Of a stretch of 64,000 nucleotides of DNA, positions 45,629-54,397 are shown one piece after another. The first letter of the stretch is position 1. The number at the start of each line of letters is the position of its first letter. Position numbers and translations under genes: made by a program. This DNA is from a virus: IMG/VR virus record IMGVR_UViG_3300009514_000004, positions 1-64,000 of that record; one strand, written 5' to 3'. A model generated the notes under the pieces. It was given only the letters and a program-made list of their open reading frames with translations. It searched no databases and was not told the origin of the DNA.

Positions 45629-46137
45629 TGTCGCTCGCACGAGTCCTAGACGAGCTGGGTCTAACCCTCGACAGCCTCATCCGGCTGTTCGAGGACCTGC
45701 TCGATCAAGACCTCTCTGCGGCCGACACCGCGGAGTTGGTCGACATCGGCCAATGCCTTTGGGGGTTGGCCGACACGGCCAACCAGTCGCTCGTGACCGT
45801 CAAAGCCCGCCTCCGCGTCCTCGCCCTGGCGAGGGGGGACGGTGCGCCTGGCCCGCGAAGGTTCGCCGGCCGCGACGGTGAGGAGACCTGCCTGGTCACG
45901 GTCCCCTCCCGGCGGGTCGTGCTCCGCAAGGGCACCGACATCGACAGGCTCCGGGACCTCTTGGGAGATCAGTTCGACGTGTACTTCGACCGCAAGGTCA
46001 AGTACGCCCCGCGCAAGGATTTCCAGAGCCGCATCGTCGAGATGGACGACAAGGCCCTGGCCGCTCAGCTCCTGGACGCGGTCGACGTCGAAGACGGCAC
46101 CCCTCGAGTGTCCTTTCCGAAGAGGAACAAGTCGTGA
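45628..46137 (+). CDS. Hypothetical protein (169 aa)
   Basis: TGATG overlap with the previous gene. Helical N-terminus then VTVPSRRVVLRKGTDID. Unrecognised. Confidence 0.7.
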   Translation: MSLARVLDELGLTLDSLIRLFEDLLDQDLSAADTAELVDIGQCLWGLADTANQSLVTVKARLRVLALARGDGAPGPRRFAGRDGEETCLVTVPSRRVVLRKGTDIDRLRDLLGDQFDVYFDRKVKYAPRKDFQSRIVEMDDKALAAQLLDAVDVEDGTPRVSFPKRNKS

Positions 46138-46562
46138 GGCTGTTCCACTTCACCCACGAGGACCGCTTGCCCATCATCGAGGCGAAGGGGATCGCCAAGG
46201 GTGACGTGCCCACGAGCCCCGATGGCGGGTTCAATGCGCCGTGGTTCACGTCGGAGGACTCGTTCTTCAAACAGGCGTGGACGGCGACGGCAGACCCTCG
46301 AATCGCCCTGGACAAGTCCGAGGTCAGGCTCACTGTCGAGATCCCCGACGACGACCCCAACCTCCAGTATTGGCCTGATGTCGCCAAGGCCGAGGGCGTC
46401 GAGGACTGGTGGTTCCAGGCACTCGATCGAACCGGCGACGGCAAGTCCGACTGCTGGTACATCTACCGGGGCGTGGTGCCTTGGGAGTGGGTCATGGCCA
46501 TCGACTACAAGTCAGCGGTCCAGTACGGCGCTGGCAAGACCCTGAGCTTCGGGGATCGGTAG
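46134..46562 (+). CDS. Hypothetical protein, possible ART-like fold (142 aa)
   Basis: The N-terminus MRLFHFTHEDRLPIIEAKGI recalls the opening strand and helix of ADP-ribosyltransferase-like toxins (H-F/Y-T...I...G-I). The catalytic residues are not clear. GTG start overlapping the previous stop. Confidence 0.6.
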   Translation: MRLFHFTHEDRLPIIEAKGIAKGDVPTSPDGGFNAPWFTSEDSFFKQAWTATADPRIALDKSEVRLTVEIPDDDPNLQYWPDVAKAEGVEDWWFQALDRTGDGKSDCWYIYRGVVPWEWVMAIDYKSAVQYGAGKTLSFGDR

Positions 46563-46601
46563 ATGTCCTATCCCACGGGGTCTGTAGAACCCGGAGGGTG
46601 T

Positions 46602-47024
46602 ATGTCTTCCACAGGACCGAAGGCGCCGCGGCCCGGCGCGGTCGTCGAGCGCTTCCTCCAACGGAGAGCCTTCAAAGGCAACCCGCTGGACAACCAGGAC
46701 CAGCGCAAAGCCGCACGGATGGTCAACCAGGTCATCGGGCGGGTCAACCTCCGTGGGTTCTTCAGCGACGAGTTCTGGCGCCCCGTCCAGGCGATCTGGA
46801 AGGCCCTGGGCGATGCCGGTCTTCCCTTCGCTATCACCAAGTCCGAGTACGAAGCGGCACCGGGCACCCGGTTCCCACCCATCCGCAAGGTGTGGACCTT
46901 CGAGATCCCCTACACCAACAAACGTGGCCGCAAGGCCACGGTGTACGGGCGGGTTGTGGCGGCAGGCGCCGGACCCGAGGAAGACCCCCTCTCCACCTAC
47001 GATGTGACGGCTTATGCGAACTGA
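46602..47024 (+). CDS. Hypothetical protein (140 aa)
   Basis: ATG 46602 with GGAGGG upstream preferred to ATG 46563. Basic; RKVWTFEIPYTNKRGRKATV suggests a strand-rich end. Part of a run of probable virion genes. Confidence 0.65.
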   Translation: MSSTGPKAPRPGAVVERFLQRRAFKGNPLDNQDQRKAARMVNQVIGRVNLRGFFSDEFWRPVQAIWKALGDAGLPFAITKSEYEAAPGTRFPPIRKVWTFEIPYTNKRGRKATVYGRVVAAGAGPEEDPLSTYDVTAYAN

Positions 47025-47244
47025 TCTACTGGTGCGGCGCGTGGTCGCCAGGTACCTCGAAGCCAACCCCACCATGTGCGGTCAGCAAATGCTGCGAGAC
47101 CTTCTCGAGGAGGGCAAGCTCGAGGATGTCGAAGAGGACACCCGTCACGACGAGGTCCTCCGTCTCATCCAGCGGGTCTCCAAGGAGCAGTACCCCTGGG
47201 AGAAGGCCGCGCTCGGGATGAACCCGCCGAGTGGTATGTCCTAG
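47014..47244 (+). CDS. Hypothetical protein with VARRYLEA-type start (76 aa)
   Basis: MRTDLLVRRVVARYLEA is a basic amphipathic start seen, loosely, in several proteins here (47247, 52780, 57425 genes). Unknown function; may be a targeting or packaging segment. Confidence 0.65.
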   Translation: MRTDLLVRRVVARYLEANPTMCGQQMLRDLLEEGKLEDVEEDTRHDEVLRLIQRVSKEQYPWEKAALGMNPPSGMS

Positions 47245-47246
47245 GA

Positions 47247-47840
47247 GTGCTCCGAGAGCTGCACATCTACGACTTCGACGGGACCTTGTTCCGCAGCCCC
47301 GACGAGCCCGACTGGTGGCCCAAGAACAAGCTCGGCTCGTTCTTTTTCCACCGGGCTTCGATGGGGTTCCCGACGGTCCCTAAGGAGCCCAACGGTCGTT
47401 GGTGGGTGCCCGAGGTCGTAGAAAAAGCGCGCCGGTCGATCGGCAACCCCGCGGTCTACACGATCATGGCCACCGGGCGATACGACCAGGTCTACGGCGA
47501 CCGCGTCCTCGAGCTTCTCGATCAGAAAGGGCTCGAGTTCGACCAGGTCCATTGCAACCCCAACGAGAGGACCAAGGTGTTCAAGCGCCGGTTGTTCCTC
47601 GGGGTCATCGCGGACCTCCCCGAGCTGGAGCGCATCGAGATCTGGGACGACCACAAGGAGTATCTCCAGGTGTACCTGGACGCCTTCTCTGACGAACATC
47701 CCGATCTCGACGTGTCCCCGACCTTGGTCGACGTCGACCCCCAGCAGCTCCCTGACACCCCAGCCAACCGGGCGGCCATTCAGGCGTTCCTGTCGGCAAT
47801 GAAGGTCGCGGCGCGTTACGGCACGAGGTCTTTCGGGTAG
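47247..47840 (+). CDS. HAD-like phosphatase (197 aa)
   Basis: HIYDFDGTLFRSP near the start is HAD motif I (DxDGT). YTIMATGRYD is motif II and IEIWDDHKEYL the motif IV region. Resembles the phage HAD phosphatases sometimes linked to nucleic-acid end repair. Ends with KVAARYGTRSFG, a basic tail. GTG 47247 start is tentative. Confidence 0.78.
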   Translation: MLRELHIYDFDGTLFRSPDEPDWWPKNKLGSFFFHRASMGFPTVPKEPNGRWWVPEVVEKARRSIGNPAVYTIMATGRYDQVYGDRVLELLDQKGLEFDQVHCNPNERTKVFKRRLFLGVIADLPELERIEIWDDHKEYLQVYLDAFSDEHPDLDVSPTLVDVDPQQLPDTPANRAAIQAFLSAMKVAARYGTRSFG

Positions 47841-47867
47841 AACAAAGAGACCCGAGAGGCCCCTGAC

Positions 47868-49490
47868 GTGGCAGAACGACAGCCCAGAGACATCGTCACC
47901 GGCTACCAAGCTCGACTCAGACTGCTCGAGGGTGCTACGACCCTCGCCGAGGTCGTGGCGGTCACCTTGGGGCCTCACGGGCGGACGGTGGCCCTTCAGA
48001 GGCCCGCTGGCCTCCTCACCACCAAGGACGGAGTCACGGTCGCCCGAGAGGTTGACCCCTCTGGGTCTGTGGAGGCCCTTGGAGCGAAGATGTTCCGGGA
48101 GGCCTGCCTCCGGGTCCACAAGGAGGCAGGAGACGGCACAACGTCCACTGCGGTGGTCGCAGCGTCGCTTCTGGCCCAGGGGCAGAAGCTCTTGTTGGCC
48201 GGCGTCGACATGAACCTGTTCCTCCAAGGCCTCAAGCAAGCTGCCCAGGTCGCGATCGACAGCGTCCGGGCCATCGTGTCCGAGGTTGAAGACCAAGGGG
48301 TCCTCGAGCGCGTGGCCATGGTCTCGTCCAACGGCGACGAGGAGATGGCGACCAACGTGGCTGAGGCTTGCATGTCCGCCGGCGAGGGCGGAACCGTGGT
48401 CGTCCAAGACGGACAACGAGTCGGCATCAACCTGGTGTTCAAGAACGGCATGGAGATCCCGACTCGCATCAACAGCTCCTTCCTTCGGGAGAGCCTTCCC
48501 GACACGGTCGAAGGACCCCATGTCGCCGTCATCAACAAGGCCCTGACCTCGTTCAAGGACGTGCGCGACGTCATCGAGTGCATGACCCAGTACCCGCCGC
48601 ACCACCTGATCTTGTTCGCGCCTTCGATCAGTGCCGAGGCTCAGGAGACCATCGCCGTCAACATGTTGGGCAACTCGAGGATTCGCGGGACGTCCCAGGT
48701 GTACGCGCTCGACGCTCCTGGGACGAAGTTCAAGAAAGTCGAGTTCCTCAAGGACATCGCAGCGCTGGCCGACGCCAGGTTCGTCGACCCCGCTGCCGGC
48801 TACGACCACACCCACTGGGATCCCGCCTGGTTCGGGTCTTTCCGTCGGGTCGCCATTGGCCGAGAGACGACCCTGTTGACAGCGTACCCGACTGCTTTCG
48901 ACTCGACCCAGGCGCGCGTCCAGGTGCTCCAACACGAGCGTGCTCGATCGGACTCCGACTACGACAAGGACCAGCTCACCCAACGCATCGCCAAGCTCGT
49001 GGGCGGCCTGGTCATCCTCGAGATCTCCGGGCAGACCGAGGCGGCACTCAAGGAGCGCCGTGGACGCCTCGAGGACGCCCTTGCAGCCGTCCGAGGGGCC
49101 CTGGAAGGAGGAGTGGTCCCCGGGGCCGGCACGGCGTATCTGGAGGCCTCTCAGGCGTGTCTGAAGACGTTCCAGGGGATGCAGGGACCACAAGAGTACC
49201 GGATGGCCTTCCGAGTCCTGGCTCGAGCGCTCGAGTGTCCGTTGAGGCAGCTGGCCGACAACGCCGGCAAGAGCCCAGGGGATGTCCTCTCCAGGGTCCT
49301 CCGGGCTCGGGAGGATGACGAGTACGGGTGGGTCGGTTGGGACGCCACGGTCGACAAGATACGTGACCTCGGCGCCAACCCGGTCATCGCAGATCCCCTC
49401 CCTGTCGTAGAGGAGGTGATCCGATCCGCCGTAGCGGTCACGTCGCTGATGCTGACGTGTGAAACAGTGGTATCCCGGAGGTCCAAGTGA
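47868..49490 (+). CDS. GroEL-like chaperonin (540 aa)
   Basis: TLGPHGRTV near residue 32, AGDGTTSTAV near 86 (Asp87 equivalent) and GGVVPGAGTAYLEA near 415 are the nucleotide-pocket motifs of GroEL. Length 540 is close to bacterial GroEL (~548). The apical domain is strongly divergent and the GGM tail is absent. GTG start. No GroES-like gene is seen in the window. Phage chaperonins fold phage proteins independently or with host GroES. Confidence 0.92.
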   Translation: MAERQPRDIVTGYQARLRLLEGATTLAEVVAVTLGPHGRTVALQRPAGLLTTKDGVTVAREVDPSGSVEALGAKMFREACLRVHKEAGDGTTSTAVVAASLLAQGQKLLLAGVDMNLFLQGLKQAAQVAIDSVRAIVSEVEDQGVLERVAMVSSNGDEEMATNVAEACMSAGEGGTVVVQDGQRVGINLVFKNGMEIPTRINSSFLRESLPDTVEGPHVAVINKALTSFKDVRDVIECMTQYPPHHLILFAPSISAEAQETIAVNMLGNSRIRGTSQVYALDAPGTKFKKVEFLKDIAALADARFVDPAAGYDHTHWDPAWFGSFRRVAIGRETTLLTAYPTAFDSTQARVQVLQHERARSDSDYDKDQLTQRIAKLVGGLVILEISGQTEAALKERRGRLEDALAAVRGALEGGVVPGAGTAYLEASQACLKTFQGMQGPQEYRMAFRVLARALECPLRQLADNAGKSPGDVLSRVLRAREDDEYGWVGWDATVDKIRDLGANPVIADPLPVVEEVIRSAVAVTSLMLTCETVVSRRSK

Positions 49491-49867
49491 ACGTCGACGA
49501 GGTCACCGGCATCCTGCGTCTTCTCCGAGAGACGCTGCACGGGCTCAAGATGGCTGATAGCGGCGGTTGGTGGAAGTCCGACCCCGAGCTGGCCCCGCTG
49601 TTCCTGGAGGGCGTGTACAACCAGATCGTCCTGCTCGACCTGTACCTGACGGACTCGGCCGGGTCGCTCGAGCCGGACATGAAGGATCTGTTGAACCTGT
49701 GGACGAGAGTAGACTGTGATGTACAGCTCTCCGATGGGGAGTCGGTGCTACAACTTCGACCCTCCAGTGATGACGTCGTGCAACTGTCCACCACATCTGG
49801 TCGCGTCCGCGTACGTTGGGGACGCATCGACACCGAAGCGTCCCAGGCGACGGAGTTCAAGCTATGA
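49487..49867 (+). CDS. Hypothetical protein (126 aa)
   Basis: GTG 49487 after GGAGG, overlapping the GroEL stop by 4 nt. Helical N-terminus, strand-rich C-terminus. Too long for GroES and lacks its motifs. Confidence 0.7.
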   Translation: MNVDEVTGILRLLRETLHGLKMADSGGWWKSDPELAPLFLEGVYNQIVLLDLYLTDSAGSLEPDMKDLLNLWTRVDCDVQLSDGESVLQLRPSSDDVVQLSTTSGRVRVRWGRIDTEASQATEFKL

Positions 49868-50313
49868 GCGGCCAGGGTCCCCCTCCATTCCCGTGGAAGA
49901 CCGGCACGAGCGAGAGTTACACGGCGTTCACCGTCGCCGTCGACGTCTGCCAGGACCAGCGGAAGCGTGTCTGGTCCGACCAGCGATTCCCCACCGCTGA
50001 GGACGCAGCTGCGGCTCAGACCTTGGATGGCGATGCCATCCAGCAGATCGCGTACGCTCTGCTGACCGAGGCGTTGCGTCGGGAACTGTATCTCGACGCG
50101 ATGGTGGAGCTGTCCAACAACCCCGACTTCATCACGGCCTGGGTCAACGCTGACCCCCAAGGGAAGACCAAGCTCGAGCACGAGCTGGCCAACGCAGGCC
50201 TGACGGTGATGTTCCAGGGGCTCGGCAAGATGGCCCCGAGCGTGGCCCGCGAAACCTTCCTGCGCGTCAAGGACGCGATCGAGTCCCAAGGAGAGCCAGA
50301 TGCAGCTCTCTGA
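49864..50313 (+). CDS. Hypothetical protein (149 aa)
   Basis: ATG 49864 overlapping the previous stop. MSGQGPPPFPWKTGTSES start; helical. Possible virion protein by context. Confidence 0.68.
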   Translation: MSGQGPPPFPWKTGTSESYTAFTVAVDVCQDQRKRVWSDQRFPTAEDAAAAQTLDGDAIQQIAYALLTEALRRELYLDAMVELSNNPDFITAWVNADPQGKTKLEHELANAGLTVMFQGLGKMAPSVARETFLRVKDAIESQGEPDAAL

Positions 50314-50551
50314 GGCACACAGAGCACGTCTCGAGGAGCACTGTCGGAGCTTCCTCAAACGGCTCGAAGCGGCGCCTCGGGAGCTGAGCCCGGCCGAGCG
50401 ACAGGTCTACCTGGAAGCGTTCAAGGAAGGGTTTCTGAATGGGTACGCAGCGGGGGCGGAGGCGGGAGTCGACGTGGGCTATGAGGTAGGGGTCGATGCG
50501 GCGGTATTGGAGATGGTCGCGTCGCTCTCGCCGGAGGCCGGCAGGGCCTGA
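50300..50551 (+). CDS. Hypothetical protein (83 aa)
   Basis: AAGGAG before ATG. A Gly/Val-rich repeat-like C-terminus (GAEAGVDVGYEVGVDAAV). Overlaps the convergent HU-like gene by 73 nt. Confidence 0.65.
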   Translation: MQLSEAHRARLEEHCRSFLKRLEAAPRELSPAERQVYLEAFKEGFLNGYAAGAEAGVDVGYEVGVDAAVLEMVASLSPEAGRA

Positions 50552-50820
50552 TCTTCAGGATCGCGGCGCAAGCTGGTACCCGGCTTGAGTTTGACGACCA
50601 GCTCGCCGGGCACATTGACCCAACCCTCGCCTCCTATGCTCCGGACGGCGAATGGTTTACGGCGGACCATTCGAAACGTTCCCATTGGGGTTCGGACATG
50701 GTCCCCTTCAGGTAGGTGTGTGACCAACGCGTCGGCGATGGCCTCGAAGAAGGAACGCACGTACTTGGGTGTGGTTCCTGTTGCCTCCGCGATCTGGGAG
50801 GCCAGGGTCTGAAATCTCAT
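50479..50820 (-). CDS. HU/IHF-like DNA-binding protein (113 aa)
   Basis: QIAEATGTTPKYVRSFFEAI and VRTPMGTFRMVRRKPFAVR match the helical core and first beta-arm strand of HU/IHF, with KLKPGTSLR at the end. An extra acidic tail follows. Likely organises or packages phage DNA. Confidence 0.78.
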   Translation of the reverse strand: MRFQTLASQIAEATGTTPKYVRSFFEAIADALVTHLPEGDHVRTPMGTFRMVRRKPFAVRSIGGEGWVNVPGELVVKLKPGTSLRRDPEDQALPASGESDATISNTAASTPTS

Positions 50821-50891
50821 CAGTATCCTCTCTCGTTTTTCAGCCTATCGGTGAGGCCTCCATAGGAGATTGTACATGCCGGGCGGTCACC

Positions 50892-51527
50892 GTGGACACG
50901 ACGAAAGAAGCGTTCAACAAGAACAACCCTACCGAGCTGCTAGGTCAGTTGGTCGCGGTCCTCCGTAAGGAGGGGCTCGACGACGTCGTAGCAACACTCA
51001 AGTCCAAGGGCGTCACGCGTCTGATCAACGACGCCTGGATGAACCGGAAGAAGCGCCGGAGTGGTTCAGGGGGCAGAGACCCGCTCGTCGACTCTCTGGT
51101 GTATCTGGCTCATGAGAACCCTTCTGCTCGGTCGCAACTTCTCCCCCTCATCAAGAGGTACCGCAGCGCGGCTGGCGGGAAAGTCGACGCCCAGTTCTGG
51201 GTCGAGCCCAAGAGGGCCAAGAACATCTCGGTCAAAGAGTACGGCTCCGATGGCGGCGGTACCTCCGGCCGGTCGGGAGCTTTCGTGCTCTCTGGCACCC
51301 TCAAGGTGCAGCCCAAGGGTTACCGGTGGGTGATGGAAGTCCCGTTCACGGAGACGATTCAGGTGGCCGAGGAGCCGCGCTCGGGGACCATCGCTTTCTC
51401 CAGCCGTGGGGGCGGCCTCAGTCAGATGATCGTCACCGCCATCGGCGACGCCTACGAAACCGAGAACGCGGTCATGCGTCTGATCGGGAAGGTCCCCTAC
51501 GTGCCTGACCCCGCCGAAATTCAGTAG
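50892..51527 (+). CDS. Hypothetical protein (211 aa, start uncertain)
   Basis: GTG 50892 is the first plausible start; the ribosome binding site is unclear. Positively charged middle (NRKKRRSGSGGRD) and strand-rich C-terminus. Probable virion protein by context. Confidence 0.65.
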   Translation: MDTTKEAFNKNNPTELLGQLVAVLRKEGLDDVVATLKSKGVTRLINDAWMNRKKRRSGSGGRDPLVDSLVYLAHENPSARSQLLPLIKRYRSAAGGKVDAQFWVEPKRAKNISVKEYGSDGGGTSGRSGAFVLSGTLKVQPKGYRWVMEVPFTETIQVAEEPRSGTIAFSSRGGGLSQMIVTAIGDAYETENAVMRLIGKVPYVPDPAEIQ

Positions 51528-51538
51528 GAGCCGACTGC

Positions 51539-52783
51539 GTGCACACTCGAGAGGCCAAAGCAGACGTGACTCCGGTGCGGCAGCGCACCCAGTACACGTG
51601 CATGGCCACCTCGATGATGATGTGCCTCCAGGCCCACGGCGTCGAGTGCACCGAGGACGAGGTCGCCGACGTCATGGGGTGCAAGCCCATGAAAGGCGCG
51701 TCCTGGGAAGACGCCCTGGCGTGCGCCCAGCACTACGGGATGCGCGCCACCCTGACGGCGCCGGCCACGGTCAAGCAGCTCAAGGTCTGCACCGACGCCG
51801 GAACCCCTGTGATGATCGCCTGGAACCCCGAGGGCCGACCGTGGTCGCACGCCTCGGTCGTGTTCCACGTCGACGACGACATGAACGTTCACGTCGCCGA
51901 CCCCAACATCCCCGACCCCGATGAGACCGTCCGTGTCGTGCCCAAGGCGGAGTTCTACTCGAAATGGTCGGAGAAATGGCCCAACTACCTGGTGAGGCGG
52001 CCCGCCATGTCGATCGAGCGCGAGATCTCTCCAGACGGCCGCCAGATGGTCGCCAACATCATCGCTGCCGTTGGTCTGTGGGAACGGATCTCCAAGCCCA
52101 AGGGTCACCGGTTCGTCTCCGACGACATCGTCGCGTTCCTGACTCTCGAGCCCAAGAACGTCAAGTACAAGAACCGCAACGTCCCCTCCTGGGCCGACAT
52201 CACCAACGACGGCGAGATGTTCGCCGACGGGCATGTCTCGCCGCGAGAGCAGGCGAAGATGTGGGAGGACCACCAGAAGCTCCTCAAGCAGGGGTGGTTC
52301 TGGGCTACCAAGAAGGTCCCGACCTGGCACCTGCTGGCCATCCACAAGGGAGCCAACAAGGCCTTCGAAGGCTGGTTCGAGGGTATGTCCGAGAGCGAAT
52401 CGCTCAAGCGGAGCGGTGACGCAGTCGACAAGATGAAGGGGCGCCGGCGTCCCAGCTGGCTGACCCCCGTCAAACCCTCGGCGACCAGGACCGTTCAGCG
52501 CCACCTGGCCAACGGAGACGCGGTCGAGGCCGGGCGCAAGAAACGCAAGAAGCCGCCGGAGTCGGCCAAGACCCGGATGAAGCCCAAGTCGAAGCCCACC
52601 AAGCCCAGGGATCCGCACTCCCGTGCGCGAGCTGAGGGTGTTGGGGCCGGCGGCGCGGGGCGCCACCACACCCGGCAGCGGGACATCTCCAAGGGCCGAT
52701 CCCGCAAACCCAAGCACAAGAAAGATTGGCGCGACGTGGCCGCGTCGGTCGTGAACCAGTTCCTCGAAAGGAGGGAGCGATGA
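51539..52783 (+). CDS. C39-like peptidase with long basic tail (414 aa)
   Basis: QRTQYTCMATSMMMCLQAHG gives Gln and catalytic Cys (about residue 21); WSHASVVFHVD (His about 104) and VADPN (Asp) complete a C39-like triad. Residues ~300-414 are Lys/Arg/Pro-rich. Bacteriocin-type C39 domains cleave double-Gly leaders; in a phage it may process virion proteins. GTG start with AGGAG 9 nt upstream. Confidence 0.75.
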   Translation: MHTREAKADVTPVRQRTQYTCMATSMMMCLQAHGVECTEDEVADVMGCKPMKGASWEDALACAQHYGMRATLTAPATVKQLKVCTDAGTPVMIAWNPEGRPWSHASVVFHVDDDMNVHVADPNIPDPDETVRVVPKAEFYSKWSEKWPNYLVRRPAMSIEREISPDGRQMVANIIAAVGLWERISKPKGHRFVSDDIVAFLTLEPKNVKYKNRNVPSWADITNDGEMFADGHVSPREQAKMWEDHQKLLKQGWFWATKKVPTWHLLAIHKGANKAFEGWFEGMSESESLKRSGDAVDKMKGRRRPSWLTPVKPSATRTVQRHLANGDAVEAGRKKRKKPPESAKTRMKPKSKPTKPRDPHSRARAEGVGAGGAGRHHTRQRDISKGRSRKPKHKKDWRDVAASVVNQFLERRER

Positions 52784-54390
52784 GCCAACCCACCAACCCT
52801 CCGCACAACACCGGGCGTACCGACCCACCTTCCACCGGCGACCACGGTGGCAAACCCATCTACCCGAATGAGATCGACCACGGCTACGATCAGCCCCTTT
52901 CCGGAGGACACGACATCATGAAGCGGCTGCAAAACAACCTGGTGCACGAGCAGGGGCGCCCGGACTACGTCCGAGACCCCAACCACCACCTGGCGTCTCG
53001 CTCGATCGACGAGTCCCTGGCTCGCGTGAGCCGGCTCCGCCTGCCGACGCGACTGAGCAAGGACGACGAGAAGGAGGCCCGTCACCCCGAGGGGAAGAAG
53101 ATGACCCTCGAGCAGGTCACCGCTCCGATGTCTCCCGAGGACAAGAAGAAGTTCAAGGACAAGAACGAGGAGCACGGGGACAAGTTCAAGGGCGCTGCGT
53201 CCGGTCGAACGATCAAGGTGCGGCACGACAGAGGGTCTTATTGGATTGAAACCGGAGGTCAACTGGAAGGTCCTTTCACTGCGGCGGATGCGGTTTTCAG
53301 GGTCGAGAAGCTCCTGACTGGGCCGGATGATATCGTTCTGGGTCCCAAATACTCGTTGGGACGAGCACAGGATGCGGTGTCGTACAGTCGCGCTCCTTTC
53401 GTGGTCTACGACCTTCGTGGGGACGAGGTCGACCAGGGATACTCCCTCAAGTCATTGTGGGCGAAGTATTTTCCGCGATTCTTGGGTTGGCGCATGGCGT
53501 CCGGCGACGAGAAGGTCTCCAAGCACCCCAAGGGCGAGAAGATGACCCTCGAGCAGGTCACCGAGGACCTCACCCCCGAGGGCAAGAAGAAGTTCGAGGA
53601 CGAAAACGAAGAGAACCGCGACCAGTTCACCGGCAAGTCCGCGGCCCGGGCTCGTGGCGGCCTCTACGGCTACACCAAGGCCGTCCAGAGCGACTGTGAG
53701 GTCGCGAGCCGGCGGGTGGCCAAGATCGCGAGCCGGCTCGCCAAGAGCATCTACGGCCAGGATGAGCGGACCGCGCAGTTCCTCGCGACGCACTCCAAGA
53801 GGGCCAAGAGCCTCTCCGCCGACATCCTCATGGCCGCGATGACCAACATCGGACCGAAGTTCGCTTCCCTCGATCGGCTTGAGGAGCTGCGTGAGCAGCG
53901 TCGGGCCAAAGAGGAGCTGAACGAGCGGTCCCTCACGGAGTTCCTCGAGGGCCGGAAGGGGCGCACGGTCTCGGTCTCTGCGCTGACCTACGCCTTCGGA
54001 GGTCAGCCCCAAAAGCACACCCAACTTCTCCAGGCGATGACCAAGAAGGGCATCCTGGAGAAGGTCCACAAGGGCGTCTACAGGCTCAAGCTCGCCTCTG
54101 ACCGCGAGGCTGCGGACTACTCGATGTACGGGTACCCGACCAAGACGGTCCGCCTGGCCATGGGCGCCTGCTCGACCCTTCGCGAGGAGGCCGGCCGGAT
54201 CGCTACCTCCCTCCACCGCCGTCGGACTGCCCGTCACGGGGACATCACCGGGTTCTTCAACCAGCACGCCAAGGCGGCCCAGTGCCGCTACGCGGAGATC
54301 CTGGGCCGGTACTACCCCGACGCCGAGGCCAAGCTCGCGTCGGCCCCGGTGCCTGACACCGTCGAGGGATGGTTGACCTGGGAGGAGTAG
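52780..54390 (+). CDS. Probable virion protein with duplicated motif and inserted domain (536 aa)
   Basis: A ~40-residue motif occurs twice (around residues 103-145 and 245-287): both contain KKMTLEQVT/EKMTLEQVT, then KKKFxDxNEE and a Gly/Arg-Asp-Lys/Gln-Phe end. Between them sit about 100 residues (GSYWIETGGQLEGPFTAADA) whose codons are clearly less GC-rich than the flanks. The C-terminal part has SRRVAKIASRLAKSIYG and a wHTH-like TKKGILEKVHKGVYRL. Start ATG 52780 with GGAGGG. Confidence 0.72.
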   Translation: MSQPTNPPHNTGRTDPPSTGDHGGKPIYPNEIDHGYDQPLSGGHDIMKRLQNNLVHEQGRPDYVRDPNHHLASRSIDESLARVSRLRLPTRLSKDDEKEARHPEGKKMTLEQVTAPMSPEDKKKFKDKNEEHGDKFKGAASGRTIKVRHDRGSYWIETGGQLEGPFTAADAVFRVEKLLTGPDDIVLGPKYSLGRAQDAVSYSRAPFVVYDLRGDEVDQGYSLKSLWAKYFPRFLGWRMASGDEKVSKHPKGEKMTLEQVTEDLTPEGKKKFEDENEENRDQFTGKSAARARGGLYGYTKAVQSDCEVASRRVAKIASRLAKSIYGQDERTAQFLATHSKRAKSLSADILMAAMTNIGPKFASLDRLEELREQRRAKEELNERSLTEFLEGRKGRTVSVSALTYAFGGQPQKHTQLLQAMTKKGILEKVHKGVYRLKLASDREAADYSMYGYPTKTVRLAMGACSTLREEAGRIATSLHRRRTARHGDITGFFNQHAKAAQCRYAEILGRYYPDAEAKLASAPVPDTVEGWLTWEE

Positions 54391-54397
54391 TCGATAG

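Noticed and set aside
47241-49193. 650-aa leftward open frame
   Set aside because: Antisense shadow of HAD and GroEL genes.
49487-49867. GroES partner for the GroEL-like gene
   Set aside because: Too long at 126 aa and lacks the GroES mobile-loop and beta-barrel motifs.
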